A DNA stretch of 64,000 bases, from positions 372,001 to 436,000 of the forward strand of contig CAVXXB010000012.1 of assembly GCA_963765585.1 (NCBI GenBank), in the 5' to 3' direction. The notes below the pieces were generated by a model. The model was not told where the DNA came from. It worked only from the letters and a program-made list of their open reading frames with translations, and searched no databases. The first letter of the stretch is position 1. Each line of letters starts with the position of its first letter. This DNA comes from CAVXXB01 sp963765585. Its GTDB lineage: Bacteria; Calditrichota; Calditrichia; JAJRVZ01. This document shows positions 47,735 to 55,231 of this stretch, piece by piece. The position numbers were made by a program, and so were the translations under genes.

Positions 47735-49114
47735 ATGATTATGACTAAAATCATACTGCTTTCTACGATTCTGATTGGATGTTCTCTGTTTCTGACTTTT
47801 ACCTGGTTTGCGTGGGTGTCTCATCGCGAGAGGGAGTCAAGAGCCGCACGGCGAGCTATTTTACTTGCCGTACTCTCCCTATTGCCGTATATGGGCACAG
47901 TATTTATAGATTCAGGAATTCAATTTGAATTATCCGTACTACTTATATCACTAACGGTATTAATTCCGCTGTTATTATTGTTTCCCACAGGTAATAAATT
48001 TAAAGATGAGGATATTATACCAATCTCGCGCTTTGATGAACGTGATGTCATGTTCTCACGCCAGCGACTGGTTAAAGGAGACTCACGATTTGAGGAATAC
48101 TATAAATTACGTCCCGATAACAAGGCATCTGATGACAATTTCAGAACTCTGCCAGGACTGCTTTCTCCAGGCGCGGTCTATTATGATCCGGTTACGGCAT
48201 CCACAGCACAGGCATCATTTAAAACGGTGAAGGCGTATCATCCCATGCTCGATGATGAAAATTTGCCCGAGACTGTCCATAAAGTTGATCCGCTTGATAT
48301 TACTCGTTATCTCAAAACATGGATCAAGAATATTGGTGCCATATCGGTTGGAATTACCGGGCTAAAAGATTATCACCTTTACACAACGATTGGCCGGGGT
48401 GAGCATTATGGGAAACCGGTGGAGTTAGACCATAAGTATGCCATTGCCATTACTGTGGAAATGGAGAAATATAATATGGACCGGGCACCACAGGCACCAA
48501 CTGTAATAGAATCAGCACAGCAATATCTGAATTCAGGTACGATTGCCGTGCAGGTCGCTGAATTTATCCGGCAGCTGGGTTATTCAACCCGGGCCCATAT
48601 TGACGGAAGTTACCGGGTAATTTGCCCCCTGGTGGCCCGGGATGCCGGGTTGGGAGAAATCGGTCGCATGGGTTTGTTGATGACCCCCGAACTGGGACCC
48701 CGGGTCAGAGTCGCTGTGGTGACCACCAATTTACCTCTGGTCATTGATCCGCGAAAGCAGGATGATACTATGGTTGATTTTTGCCGGCGCTGTAAAAAAT
48801 GTGCTACGGCTTGTCCACCCCAGGCCATCAATTTTGATGATCGGGTTGAAATCGATGGGGTTCCGCGCTGGCAGATTAATTCGGAGTCATGTTTTACCTT
48901 CTGGTGTAAAATCGGTACAGATTGTGGACGCTGTGTAAGTGTATGCCCATATTCGCACCCCAATAATTTTCTGCATAACCTGGTACGCTTTGGCATAAAA
49001 CGAAATGCATTGTTTCGTGAGACCGCCATAAAACTGGATGATTTTTTCTATGGCGCCAGACCGGCACCTGCTGAATTGCCGGAATGGATTTCCGAGGCAA
49101 TTAAATCTGAATGA
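47735..49114 (+). CDS. Membrane-anchored reductive-dehalogenase-like iron-sulfur protein
   Basis: A 459-residue protein: two N-terminal membrane segments (about residues 3-25 and 40-85), then a cytoplasmic part starting SRFDERDVMFSRQRLVKGDSRFEEYY. The C-terminal half has CRRCKKCATACPPQAI and CFTFWCKIGTDCGRCVSVCPYSHP, two 4Fe-4S sites of the RdhA/QueG type, plus GYSTRAHIDGSYRVICPLVARDAGLGEIGRMG, which resembles the cobamide-binding part of the reductive dehalogenase family. No Tat signal or RdhB partner is visible, so respiratory dehalogenation is doubtful; a reductase for halogenated or other organics is possible. Third gene of the operon that starts at 44351. Confidence 0.7.
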   Translation: MIMTKIILLSTILIGCSLFLTFTWFAWVSHRERESRAARRAILLAVLSLLPYMGTVFIDSGIQFELSVLLISLTVLIPLLLLFPTGNKFKDEDIIPISRFDERDVMFSRQRLVKGDSRFEEYYKLRPDNKASDDNFRTLPGLLSPGAVYYDPVTASTAQASFKTVKAYHPMLDDENLPETVHKVDPLDITRYLKTWIKNIGAISVGITGLKDYHLYTTIGRGEHYGKPVELDHKYAIAITVEMEKYNMDRAPQAPTVIESAQQYLNSGTIAVQVAEFIRQLGYSTRAHIDGSYRVICPLVARDAGLGEIGRMGLLMTPELGPRVRVAVVTTNLPLVIDPRKQDDTMVDFCRRCKKCATACPPQAINFDDRVEIDGVPRWQINSESCFTFWCKIGTDCGRCVSVCPYSHPNNFLHNLVRFGIKRNALFRETAIKLDDFFYGARPAPAELPEWISEAIKSE

Positions 49115-49154
49115 GTCTGATGTTATTGTAAAGGAATGATAAGGCCGCAGGAAT

Positions 49155-49223
49155 CTTGTACTACTTTGCCCTACTTTGTACTATCTTGTCCTACCGTGTA
49201 GTCCATCTTATAGATGGACTACA
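49155..49223. repeat. CTTGTACTA word array with TGTAGTCCATCT palindrome, copy 1
   Basis: CTTGTACTAC, TTTGCCCTAC, TTTGTACTAT, CTTGTCCTAC repeat, followed at 49197-49223 by arms TGTAGTCCATCT and AGATGGACTACA around TAT. It lies between two convergent genes and could end transcription on both sides. The same order is at 54946-55003. Confidence 0.8.
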
Positions 49224-49225
49224 TC

Positions 49226-49867
49226 CTAATCTTTAAAACCGATCTCGTGATGCGCACCATCACAATACGGCTTGTTTTTTGAAGCACCACACCGACATAG
49301 CGAATACAATTCACGGTTCGGCGGCTGTAAATCATCACTAATATTCAGATTAATTTTTCCCCGGATATTATATGGCCCATCTTTTTGAACGGATATTTCC
49401 TGGGGTAAATCTTTCTCTTTGTAATGATTTTCATTTAATGAATAGCTAAGCGCGCCCGATGGACATTTCTTTATCACTTCTGTCAATTTCTCGACCTCAG
49501 CTCCATCTGGATTGATCCATGGGTGGCCATGCTGTTGAAAAACAGACGGTAAATTCTCTGTACATTCGGCAGCATGTGCACAAATGGTCCGGTTATCATG
49601 GATGGTAATTTTTTGGCCGCTATATGTTCTGCTTTTATTCAATGGCCGAGTAATTTCGCGTTTATCAGAAAAGCCGGAAGCCGAGTGGGAACCATCACAA
49701 AACGGCTTATTTTTTGATTGGCCACAACGGCACAAAGCAAAGGCGGTCTTTTCAATATCCATCCGGTTGCCCTTTGTATCGGTAACTTGTTTTAGCCCTT
49801 TAACAATGAGCGGACCATTTGACATCAATTCTATCGATGCACGTATCTTATTGTTACTATTACTCAT
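49226..49867 (-). CDS. CDGSH-Fer4_19-CDGSH iron-sulfur protein
   Basis: A 213-residue protein on the minus strand; ATG 49867 follows GAGGGAAATTTTT. First CDGSH site FALCRCGQSKNKPFCDGSH (about residues 45-65), then the divergent ferredoxin-like Fer4_19 part (IHDNRTICAHAAECTENLPSVF; VIKKCPSGALSY), then a second CDGSH site LYSLCRCGASKNKPYCDGAH near the end. CDGSH sites hold a 2Fe-2S cluster by three Cys and one His. The order and double CDGSH give up to three clusters; a role in redox or iron storage is inferred. The frame is intact. Confidence 0.9.
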   Translation of the reverse strand: MSNSNNKIRASIELMSNGPLIVKGLKQVTDTKGNRMDIEKTAFALCRCGQSKNKPFCDGSHSASGFSDKREITRPLNKSRTYSGQKITIHDNRTICAHAAECTENLPSVFQQHGHPWINPDGAEVEKLTEVIKKCPSGALSYSLNENHYKEKDLPQEISVQKDGPYNIRGKINLNISDDLQPPNRELYSLCRCGASKNKPYCDGAHHEIGFKD

Positions 49868-49923
49868 AAAAATTTCCCTCAATTAATTAAATATGTTCCG
49901 AACTAATAATAAATGAAATTATT

Positions 49924-50169
49924 TCAGACACTTTCAACTTTTTTATCTGACCAAAGAAATATTAAACTCACCAGAAATATAATAAATACATGCGCCGTGG
50001 GAAACATAAATATTCCAGAACCTGCTGTATGATATATTAATCTGTTAACCAGAAGCCCGATTATATTTGCAATGTTGCCCAAACTACCTGCATATCTTTG
50101 GACCGTACCCTGAATTCTATCCGATATAGATTTTGATATCAACGATGGTATTGATTGACATGATCTTAT
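49924..50169 (-). pseudogene. MFS transporter remnant, C-terminal end only
   Basis: Minus-strand frame entering without a start: QSIPSLISKSISDRIQGTVQRYAGSLGNIANIIGLLVNRLIYHTAG, then one membrane segment (FMFPTAHVFIIFLVSLIFLW). The text matches the end of the tetracycline/drug-type MFS fold, where an S..G.VQG..GSL..IIGP loop precedes the last helices. A stop is present upstream at about 50178 (in minus sense), so the rest of the gene is lost. It sits directly upstream of the CDGSH gene with no promoter text recognised. Confidence 0.5.
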
Positions 50170-50510
50170 ATTTCTGCTGTTGATTGAAATTTTATTCTTA
50201 AAATAGACTGTCTTAAATTGATGGTTACAATTTTAAACACGAAAAGAGCCTAAAGAAAACACAAAGTATGCAAAATATATTATCAAAAACTTTGCGTACT
50301 CGTGTAATTCTTCGTGCTCTTTGCGGTTAAGAACCTAATACAAACAGATCTCAAATTCCTGATCATTAAATCTCTATCGCAGACATCCCCGGTATGAAAT
50401 AGAGACGTGCATAATTGAGTTGCAATGAATATGGGATACATCTACTTTAAACAATATTTAACAATTGAAAAATACAAATTTGAACTGATTATGATTGGAG
50501 AGGGCCAATA
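50170..50510. repeat. Gap with AACCGCAAAG-type element
   Basis: Bases 50235-50330 run from AAACACGAAAAGAGC to TTCGTGCTCTTTGCGGTTAA, with inner ACAAAGTATGCAAA and AACTTTGCGTAC inverted to each other. The rest of the gap is AT-rich without a recognised feature. Confidence 0.6.
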
Positions 50511-51743
50511 ATGAGTGAGCAGTTAGATAATTCCAAATTTCGCAAGGCAAAATTAAAAGAATTAATCTTAAAACTTCATTCCGGTGAATCACAAGAGGAT
50601 GTTAAAAAGCAACTGATGACTAGTTTGTCAAGCATCCCCTATGGGGAGGTGGTTGAGGTTGAGCAGGAACTCATTGAGGAAGGTTTGCCGGAAGAAGAAG
50701 TTCTCAAATTATGTGATATCCATTCGGCTGTCCTGGATGGAAATGTAGATTTATCATCTTCAAAGCAAATTCCTAAAGGTCATCCAGTTGATGTCCTTAT
50801 AAATGAGAATAAGGAACTAAAAAATATATGTGATCAAACTTCAAAATTGATTTCTTCTCTTGCGCAAAATACGCAACAGGATGTCAAGGATGAAGTCCTT
50901 GGGTTGACCGGATTTTTTAACCAGCTCATCGATGTGGATAAACATTATCTTCGTAAGGAATTACTTATTTTTCCTTATCTTGAAAAAACAGGGATAACGG
51001 GACCGCCAAAGGTGATGTGGGGCAAGCATGATGAGATAAGGGAATTACTCAAAGGCAGTATTGAAATATTGCGTACACCGGATATTACCAGAGATGATCT
51101 GATTGCTTCGGCAGATATTATTTTGCAACCTGCGGCAACCGGTGTCGCTGAAATGATTGTGAAAGAAGAACAGATACTTTTTCCTATGTTGATGGATGCC
51201 CTGTCCGATGCAGACTGGCTGGAGGTTCAGAATCAGTCAATGGATATTGGCTTCTGTTTGTATGATCCGCCCTTTGAGTGGCAACCGGCAACCCTTCAAA
51301 TAATGAACATAGAAGAATCTCGGGAATTTGATGGCAATATTAAGATGCCATCAGGAAGCTTTACCAGCGAAGAACTGTTGGCCATATTGAACACACTGCC
51401 GGTTGATATGACCTTTGTGGATAAAAATGACAAGGTAAAATATTTTTCACAAAGCCGTGACCGGATATTTCATAGAACGCGGGCAATTATTAATCGTGAT
51501 GTTCGTCATTGTCACCCGCCGGCAAGTGCCCATATCGTCGATAAAATTTTGGACGATTTTAAAAGCGGTAAAGAAGAACGAGCCCCATTCTGGATAAATA
51601 TGGGTGGTAAATTTGTCCATATTGAATATTTTGCTTTACGTGACGAAAAAGGTGGATACCTGGGGACGCTGGAAGTTTCTCAGGATCTCACCGGATATAG
51701 AAATCTGGAAGGTGAACAACGAATACTATCATATGAAAAATAA
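50511..51743 (+). CDS. DUF438 protein with hemerythrin-like and PAS domains
   Basis: A 410-residue protein after GGAGAGGGCCAATA. N-terminal DUF438 (FRKAKLKELILKLHSGESQEDVKKQ, with IPYGEVVEVEQELIEEGLPEEEVLKLCDIHSAV), then a hemerythrin-like helical part (FFNQLIDVDKHYLRKELLIFPYLEK; MIVKEEQILFPML with His/Glu iron ligands), and a C-terminal PAS domain (VDMTFVDKNDKVKYFSQSRDRIFHRTRAIINRDVRHCHPPASAH). Such proteins are thought to sense or repair nitric-oxide or low-oxygen iron damage. The next gene (DUF1858) starts 12 bases later, a recurring pair. The frame is intact. Confidence 0.9.
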   Translation: MSEQLDNSKFRKAKLKELILKLHSGESQEDVKKQLMTSLSSIPYGEVVEVEQELIEEGLPEEEVLKLCDIHSAVLDGNVDLSSSKQIPKGHPVDVLINENKELKNICDQTSKLISSLAQNTQQDVKDEVLGLTGFFNQLIDVDKHYLRKELLIFPYLEKTGITGPPKVMWGKHDEIRELLKGSIEILRTPDITRDDLIASADIILQPAATGVAEMIVKEEQILFPMLMDALSDADWLEVQNQSMDIGFCLYDPPFEWQPATLQIMNIEESREFDGNIKMPSGSFTSEELLAILNTLPVDMTFVDKNDKVKYFSQSRDRIFHRTRAIINRDVRHCHPPASAHIVDKILDDFKSGKEERAPFWINMGGKFVHIEYFALRDEKGGYLGTLEVSQDLTGYRNLEGEQRILSYEK

Positions 51744-51755
51744 GGCGACTAAATA

Positions 51756-52271
51756 ATGAGTGATCTGATTATTACACCAAAAACAAAAGTCTTGCAAATG
51801 CTTGAGGCATATCCACAATTGGAAGACGTCTTGATAGAATATGCACCACCATTTAAAAAATTAAAAAATCCAGTGCTTAGAAAAACCGTCGCAAAGATTG
51901 CTACCCTGCAGCAAGCCGCTGCGATTGGCAATGTAAAAGTTGAAGATTTAATAAATCGTCTCAGAAAGGAGGTTGGACAGGATTTAATCTCTGCTGAATC
52001 TGCCAAAGTCTATAATACAACTAAACCGGATTGGTATGCTCGGGAGCGAATTGTAACCAAATTTAATGCCAGTGAAATGCTGGCGGCCGGCGAACATCCT
52101 GTAAATCAGGTAATGGCTGATTTAAAAAACCTGGATAAAGAAAAAATTTATCATCTCATCGCACCATTTCTTCCTGCACCGCTCATTGATAAAGCCACAA
52201 GTCTCCTATTTCAACATTGGGTTGAGAAAACTGATGAAGAAAACTATAACATCTATTTTTATAAAAAATGA
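51756..52271 (+). CDS. DUF1858 / DUF2249-like protein
   Basis: A 171-residue protein. The N-terminus (LIITPKTKVLQMLEAYPQLEDVLIEYAPPFKKLKNPVLRKTVAKIATLQQAAAIGNVKVEDLINRLR) is the DUF1858 helical domain known from ScdA/RIC-type proteins. The C-terminal 70 residues (VNQVMADLKNLDKEKIYHLIAPFLPAPLIDKATSLLFQHWV) resemble DUF2249. Cotranscribed with the DUF438 gene 12 bases upstream; both families occur with nitric-oxide or iron-sulfur stress functions. No enzymatic residues are visible. ATG 51756 follows AAGGCGACTA. Confidence 0.85.
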   Translation: MSDLIITPKTKVLQMLEAYPQLEDVLIEYAPPFKKLKNPVLRKTVAKIATLQQAAAIGNVKVEDLINRLRKEVGQDLISAESAKVYNTTKPDWYARERIVTKFNASEMLAAGEHPVNQVMADLKNLDKEKIYHLIAPFLPAPLIDKATSLLFQHWVEKTDEENYNIYFYKK

Positions 52272-52345
52272 TATTTATAATTTTTTAATATAAATTGTAT
52301 CGTCTTGGCTATGTGTTAACAAACGAAGAATAATTATTAATTTTA

Positions 52346-52384
52346 CGTACTCAGCTTCTTCTCTGCGTACTTGGCGGTTAAAAC
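52346..52384. repeat. Half element ending TGGCGGTTAAAAC
   Basis: TACGTACTCAGC...CTCTGCGTACTTGGCGGTTAA is the right-hand side of the AACCGCAAAG-type element in the 222-base gap before pabA. Confidence 0.5.
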
Positions 52385-52493
52385 ATGCAAACATCAGGTC
52401 AAGACAGGACATATAAATTAAATCTTTTGTAATATTGCTGATCTTAAAAGCCAAGATAATTCTCAGCCCAGAACTTAAAAATAAATATTATTT

Positions 52494-53057
52494 ATGAAAA
52501 TAGTGCTTATTGATAATGAAGATTCTTTTACCTATAATATCCTGAACATATTGCGTCAGATTCCCGGAATAATTACTACTGTATTTTCTCCAACAGATAT
52601 CAGAACAGATACTCTCAGTTCTTTTGATAAAATAATTATTTCGCCCGGCCCGGGTTTACCCCATGATTTTCCCGCACTCTCAGAAATTTTAGACAAATAT
52701 CAACATAACAAGCCGATTTTAGGAATATGTTTGGGACATCAGGCCATTGGTTCATTTTATGGCGCACAATTAGCAAATTTACCCTCGGTTCAACATGGTC
52801 AATCCCGGGAAATCTCTATTATTAAAAAAACAAAATTATTTTTAAATATTCCGGAAAAAATTCGGGTTGGATTATATCATTCCTGGGTTGTTCAAAATCA
52901 TGATTTACCGGAGGATCTTGAAATCTCATCTGTCTCTGAGCAAAATTATATTATGTCCATGTCCCATAAAAGGTTTGATGTGCACGGTGTGCAGTTTCAC
53001 CCCGAATCTCACCTCTGCGAATATGGAAAGGATATCATTAAAAATTTTGTCGACTAG
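52494..53057 (+). CDS. pabA: Aminodeoxychorismate synthase glutamine amidotransferase subunit
   Basis: A 187-residue class I glutamine amidotransferase: DNEDSFTYNILNILRQI at the start, SPGPGLPHDFPAL, LGICLGHQAIGSFYGA with the nucleophile Cys, and GVQFHPESHLCEYG with the catalytic His and Glu. It passes ammonia to the synthase subunit to make 4-amino-4-deoxychorismate. Identity as PabA rather than TrpG rests on the next genes: an aminodeoxychorismate synthase-like gene and a class IV lyase. No tryptophan genes are near. ATG 52494 has no strong ribosome site. Confidence 0.9.
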   Translation: MKIVLIDNEDSFTYNILNILRQIPGIITTVFSPTDIRTDTLSSFDKIIISPGPGLPHDFPALSEILDKYQHNKPILGICLGHQAIGSFYGAQLANLPSVQHGQSREISIIKKTKLFLNIPEKIRVGLYHSWVVQNHDLPEDLEISSVSEQNYIMSMSHKRFDVHGVQFHPESHLCEYGKDIIKNFVD

Positions 53058-53099
53058 CATGAGCAATTTATTCGAATCAGAGCAGGATAAATAATTAGA

Positions 53100-53215
53100 A
53101 ATTACAAATGAGAAAGGAACAGTTGGCCATTGGCAATTGGCCATAAGGGTTTACAAATAACAAATTACGAATCTTTAATTTTTAATCTCTAATCTCTAAT
53201 TTCTAATCGAATTGC
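53100..53215. repeat. Iterated word array between pabA and pabB
   Basis: AGTTGGCCATTGGCAATTGGCCATAAG then CAAATTACGAATC, CTAATCTCTAATTTCTAATCG: short words repeating with drift. Confidence 0.65.
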
Positions 53216-53260
53216 TTTGTGTCTCAGCGAGAGAAAAATTATTTAGGTAACATCATATAT

Positions 53261-54235
53261 ATGACTATTACAGAATTCATTTCACAAGCAAATGCATATG
53301 GGTATAGTAAAACGCCATTTTTTTTCCTGCTGGATTTTGAGTTAAAAAAACCTTTCATATGTTGTCTTGATATGGCTCATGAAAAGGCGATAAGGTATGA
53401 TGTCAGGGGTGAAAAGAATTTTTCAAGTAATGCTCAGGCGGCAGATCAAAATTTTACCATAGAACATATTCCGGTCAGCAAGTCCCAGTACACCAATGCA
53501 TTTATTCTGGTCAAAGACAATTTACAAAAAGGAAATTCATATTTAGTAAATCTGACATTCCCAACAAAACTGAGAACAGATTTGGAATTAGACCAAATAT
53601 TTCAAAAATCTATAGCACCTTATAAACTAAACTTTCAGGATAATTTTGTTGTTTTCTCGCCGGAGTGCTTTATTAAAACTGCAAAGAATTTTATATATTC
53701 GTATCCCATGAAGGGCACTATCGATGCATCAATCCCGGATGCTGAACAAATTATTCTTGAGGATAAAAAAGAAACCTGGGAGCACAACACCATTGTCGAT
53801 CTGATTCGTAATGATCTGGCCATGGTCGCATATGACATCACGGTTACAAAATTCAGATACATAGATAAAATAAGAACAGACCGGAATGAGTTGTTGCAGG
53901 TGAGTTCAGAGATTCGGGGAGAACTGGATCCTGACTGGCAATCAGGCATTGGAGATATCCTGATACGTATGTTACCAGCCGGATCGATTAGTGGTGCGCC
54001 AAAGAAAAAAACAATAGAGATTATCACAGAAGCAGAAATGCTACCCCGGGGATATTATACCGGTATATTTGGAATATTTGACGGGATAAATATCGATAGC
54101 GCAGTAAATATCCGCTATATAGAAAAAACAGGAAGTAATCTGCAATACCGAAGTGGCGGAGGTATAACTGCTATGAGTGATTTGGACTCTGAGTATCAGG
54201 AAATGCTGGATAAAGTGTATGTACCCATTGATTGA
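53261..54235 (+). CDS. pabB: Aminodeoxychorismate synthase component I
   Basis: A 324-residue chorismate-binding enzyme from ATG 53261; an earlier TTG at 53219 is less natural. Marks: YTNAFILVKDNLQKGNSYLVNLTFPTKL, FSPECFIKTAKNFIYSYPMKGTIDASIPDAEQ (the PxKGT loop with catalytic Lys), LIRNDLAMVAYDI, and ISGAPKKKTIEIITEAEMLPRGYYTGIFG with RYRSGGGITAMSDLDSEYQEMLDK. With PabA it forms 4-amino-4-deoxychorismate from chorismate. Its stop overlaps the next gene start by 17 bases. Confidence 0.9.
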   Translation: MTITEFISQANAYGYSKTPFFFLLDFELKKPFICCLDMAHEKAIRYDVRGEKNFSSNAQAADQNFTIEHIPVSKSQYTNAFILVKDNLQKGNSYLVNLTFPTKLRTDLELDQIFQKSIAPYKLNFQDNFVVFSPECFIKTAKNFIYSYPMKGTIDASIPDAEQIILEDKKETWEHNTIVDLIRNDLAMVAYDITVTKFRYIDKIRTDRNELLQVSSEIRGELDPDWQSGIGDILIRMLPAGSISGAPKKKTIEIITEAEMLPRGYYTGIFGIFDGINIDSAVNIRYIEKTGSNLQYRSGGGITAMSDLDSEYQEMLDKVYVPID

Positions 54236-54818
54236 GACCATAAAAATAGTTGATGGCGTTCCGCAAAATCTGATATGGCATCAGAGACGAGTGGATCATT
54301 CTGTGAGAAATTATTATGATACCGAACCCGTACTTGATTTGCAGAATATAGTATCAATTCCGGATGAACATAATCGCGGTCTGGTAAAAGCCAAAGTTAG
54401 TTATAATATAAAAGAATACCATATAGAGTTCTCAAAATATAAGATAAAAAACATCCGGAGTCTTAAACTCATCTATGATGATCAGATTGAGTACTCACTA
54501 AAATATAGTGACAGAACAGTTCTGAATATTCTTTATAGCCAGCGTGGTGCTTGTGATGATATCTTGATCGTGAAAGCCGGTCAGATTACTGATACCTCCT
54601 ATTGCAATATTGTATTCTTTGATGGAAATCGCTGGATTACTCCATCAAGTTCGTTATTGGAGGGCACCTGCCGAGCACGCTTGATACATACTAAACAAAT
54701 CTTTCCCCAGCGAATTGAACCAAAAGATTTGAGTTCTTTTAAGTGTTATAATCTTATAAATGCCATGCGTGATTTTAATGATACAGAGAAAATCAATATT
54801 TCAGAAATTGTTTACTAA
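54219..54818 (+). CDS. pabC: Aminotransferase class IV, aminodeoxychorismate lyase-like
   Basis: A 199-residue PLP fold-type IV protein from ATG 54219 inside the end of pabB. Marks: LIETIKIVDGVPQNLIWHQRRVDHS, KVSYNIKEYHIEFSKYKIKNIRSLKLI, LKYSDRTVLNIL, and DDILIVKAGQITDTSYCNIVFFDGNRWITPSSSLLEGTCRARLI. The last step of p-aminobenzoate formation, pyruvate release, is assigned from the operon; family members with this short shape also act on other substrates. The full set pabA-pabB-pabC makes p-aminobenzoate for folate. Confidence 0.85.
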   Translation: MYPLIETIKIVDGVPQNLIWHQRRVDHSVRNYYDTEPVLDLQNIVSIPDEHNRGLVKAKVSYNIKEYHIEFSKYKIKNIRSLKLIYDDQIEYSLKYSDRTVLNILYSQRGACDDILIVKAGQITDTSYCNIVFFDGNRWITPSSSLLEGTCRARLIHTKQIFPQRIEPKDLSSFKCYNLINAMRDFNDTEKINISEIVY

Positions 54819-55208
54819 TAGGAATTATTTTAAAAATATTAAACATTTAAAATTCAGATTTGATATTGCTTGATATCACTATAATTAATTTTAGCAAATA
54901 ATGTCATATAAGAAAGGGATTGAGTTTAAAAAATATCGCAATAACTTGCCCTATCTTGTACTATCTTGTCCTACTATGTAGTCCATCTTATAGATGGACT
55001 ACATCTTATGAAATTAATGTTGATATTTCTTAGAAAGACTAGTCTCAATCAGGACATCTGCCCCGTTTCGCTAAAAAATTTAAAATACCCATATTAAGTA
55101 TAAGTATCTTTCTACAAATAATTGTCCTGATATTTGGAGTAGCAAATTTAATTAATGTAAATTTCTTCAACTTTATAGGAAACATATTCAAAAATCTTAG
55201 CGAGAGCA
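54819..55208. repeat. Gap with palindrome twin and a permease-like remnant
   Basis: Copy 2 of the CTTGTACTAT array plus TGTAGTCCATCT palindrome is at 54946-55003. The remainder carries a frame without start described as the remnant at 55043-55231; nothing else is seen. Confidence 0.6.
54946..55003. repeat. CTTGTACTAT array with TGTAGTCCATCT palindrome, copy 2
   Basis: Same word order (TTGCCCTATCTTGTACTATC...) and identical 27-base palindrome at 54977-55003 as at 49155-49223. Confidence 0.8.
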
Positions 55209-55231
55209 ATGAGAATTATGTGCAGCAGTAA
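55043..55231 (+). pseudogene. Possible amino-acid permease (APC) remnant
   Basis: A 62-codon frame without a start, bounded by a TAG on the left: SQSGHLPRFAKKFKIPILSISIFLQ followed by a hydrophobic stretch IVLIFGVANLINVNF and a hydrophilic end. G.LP.F.KKF..P is a motif of the APC transporter fold before a membrane helix. The frame overlaps the start of the next gene by 23 bases. Evidence is one motif only; it may be chance. Confidence 0.3.
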
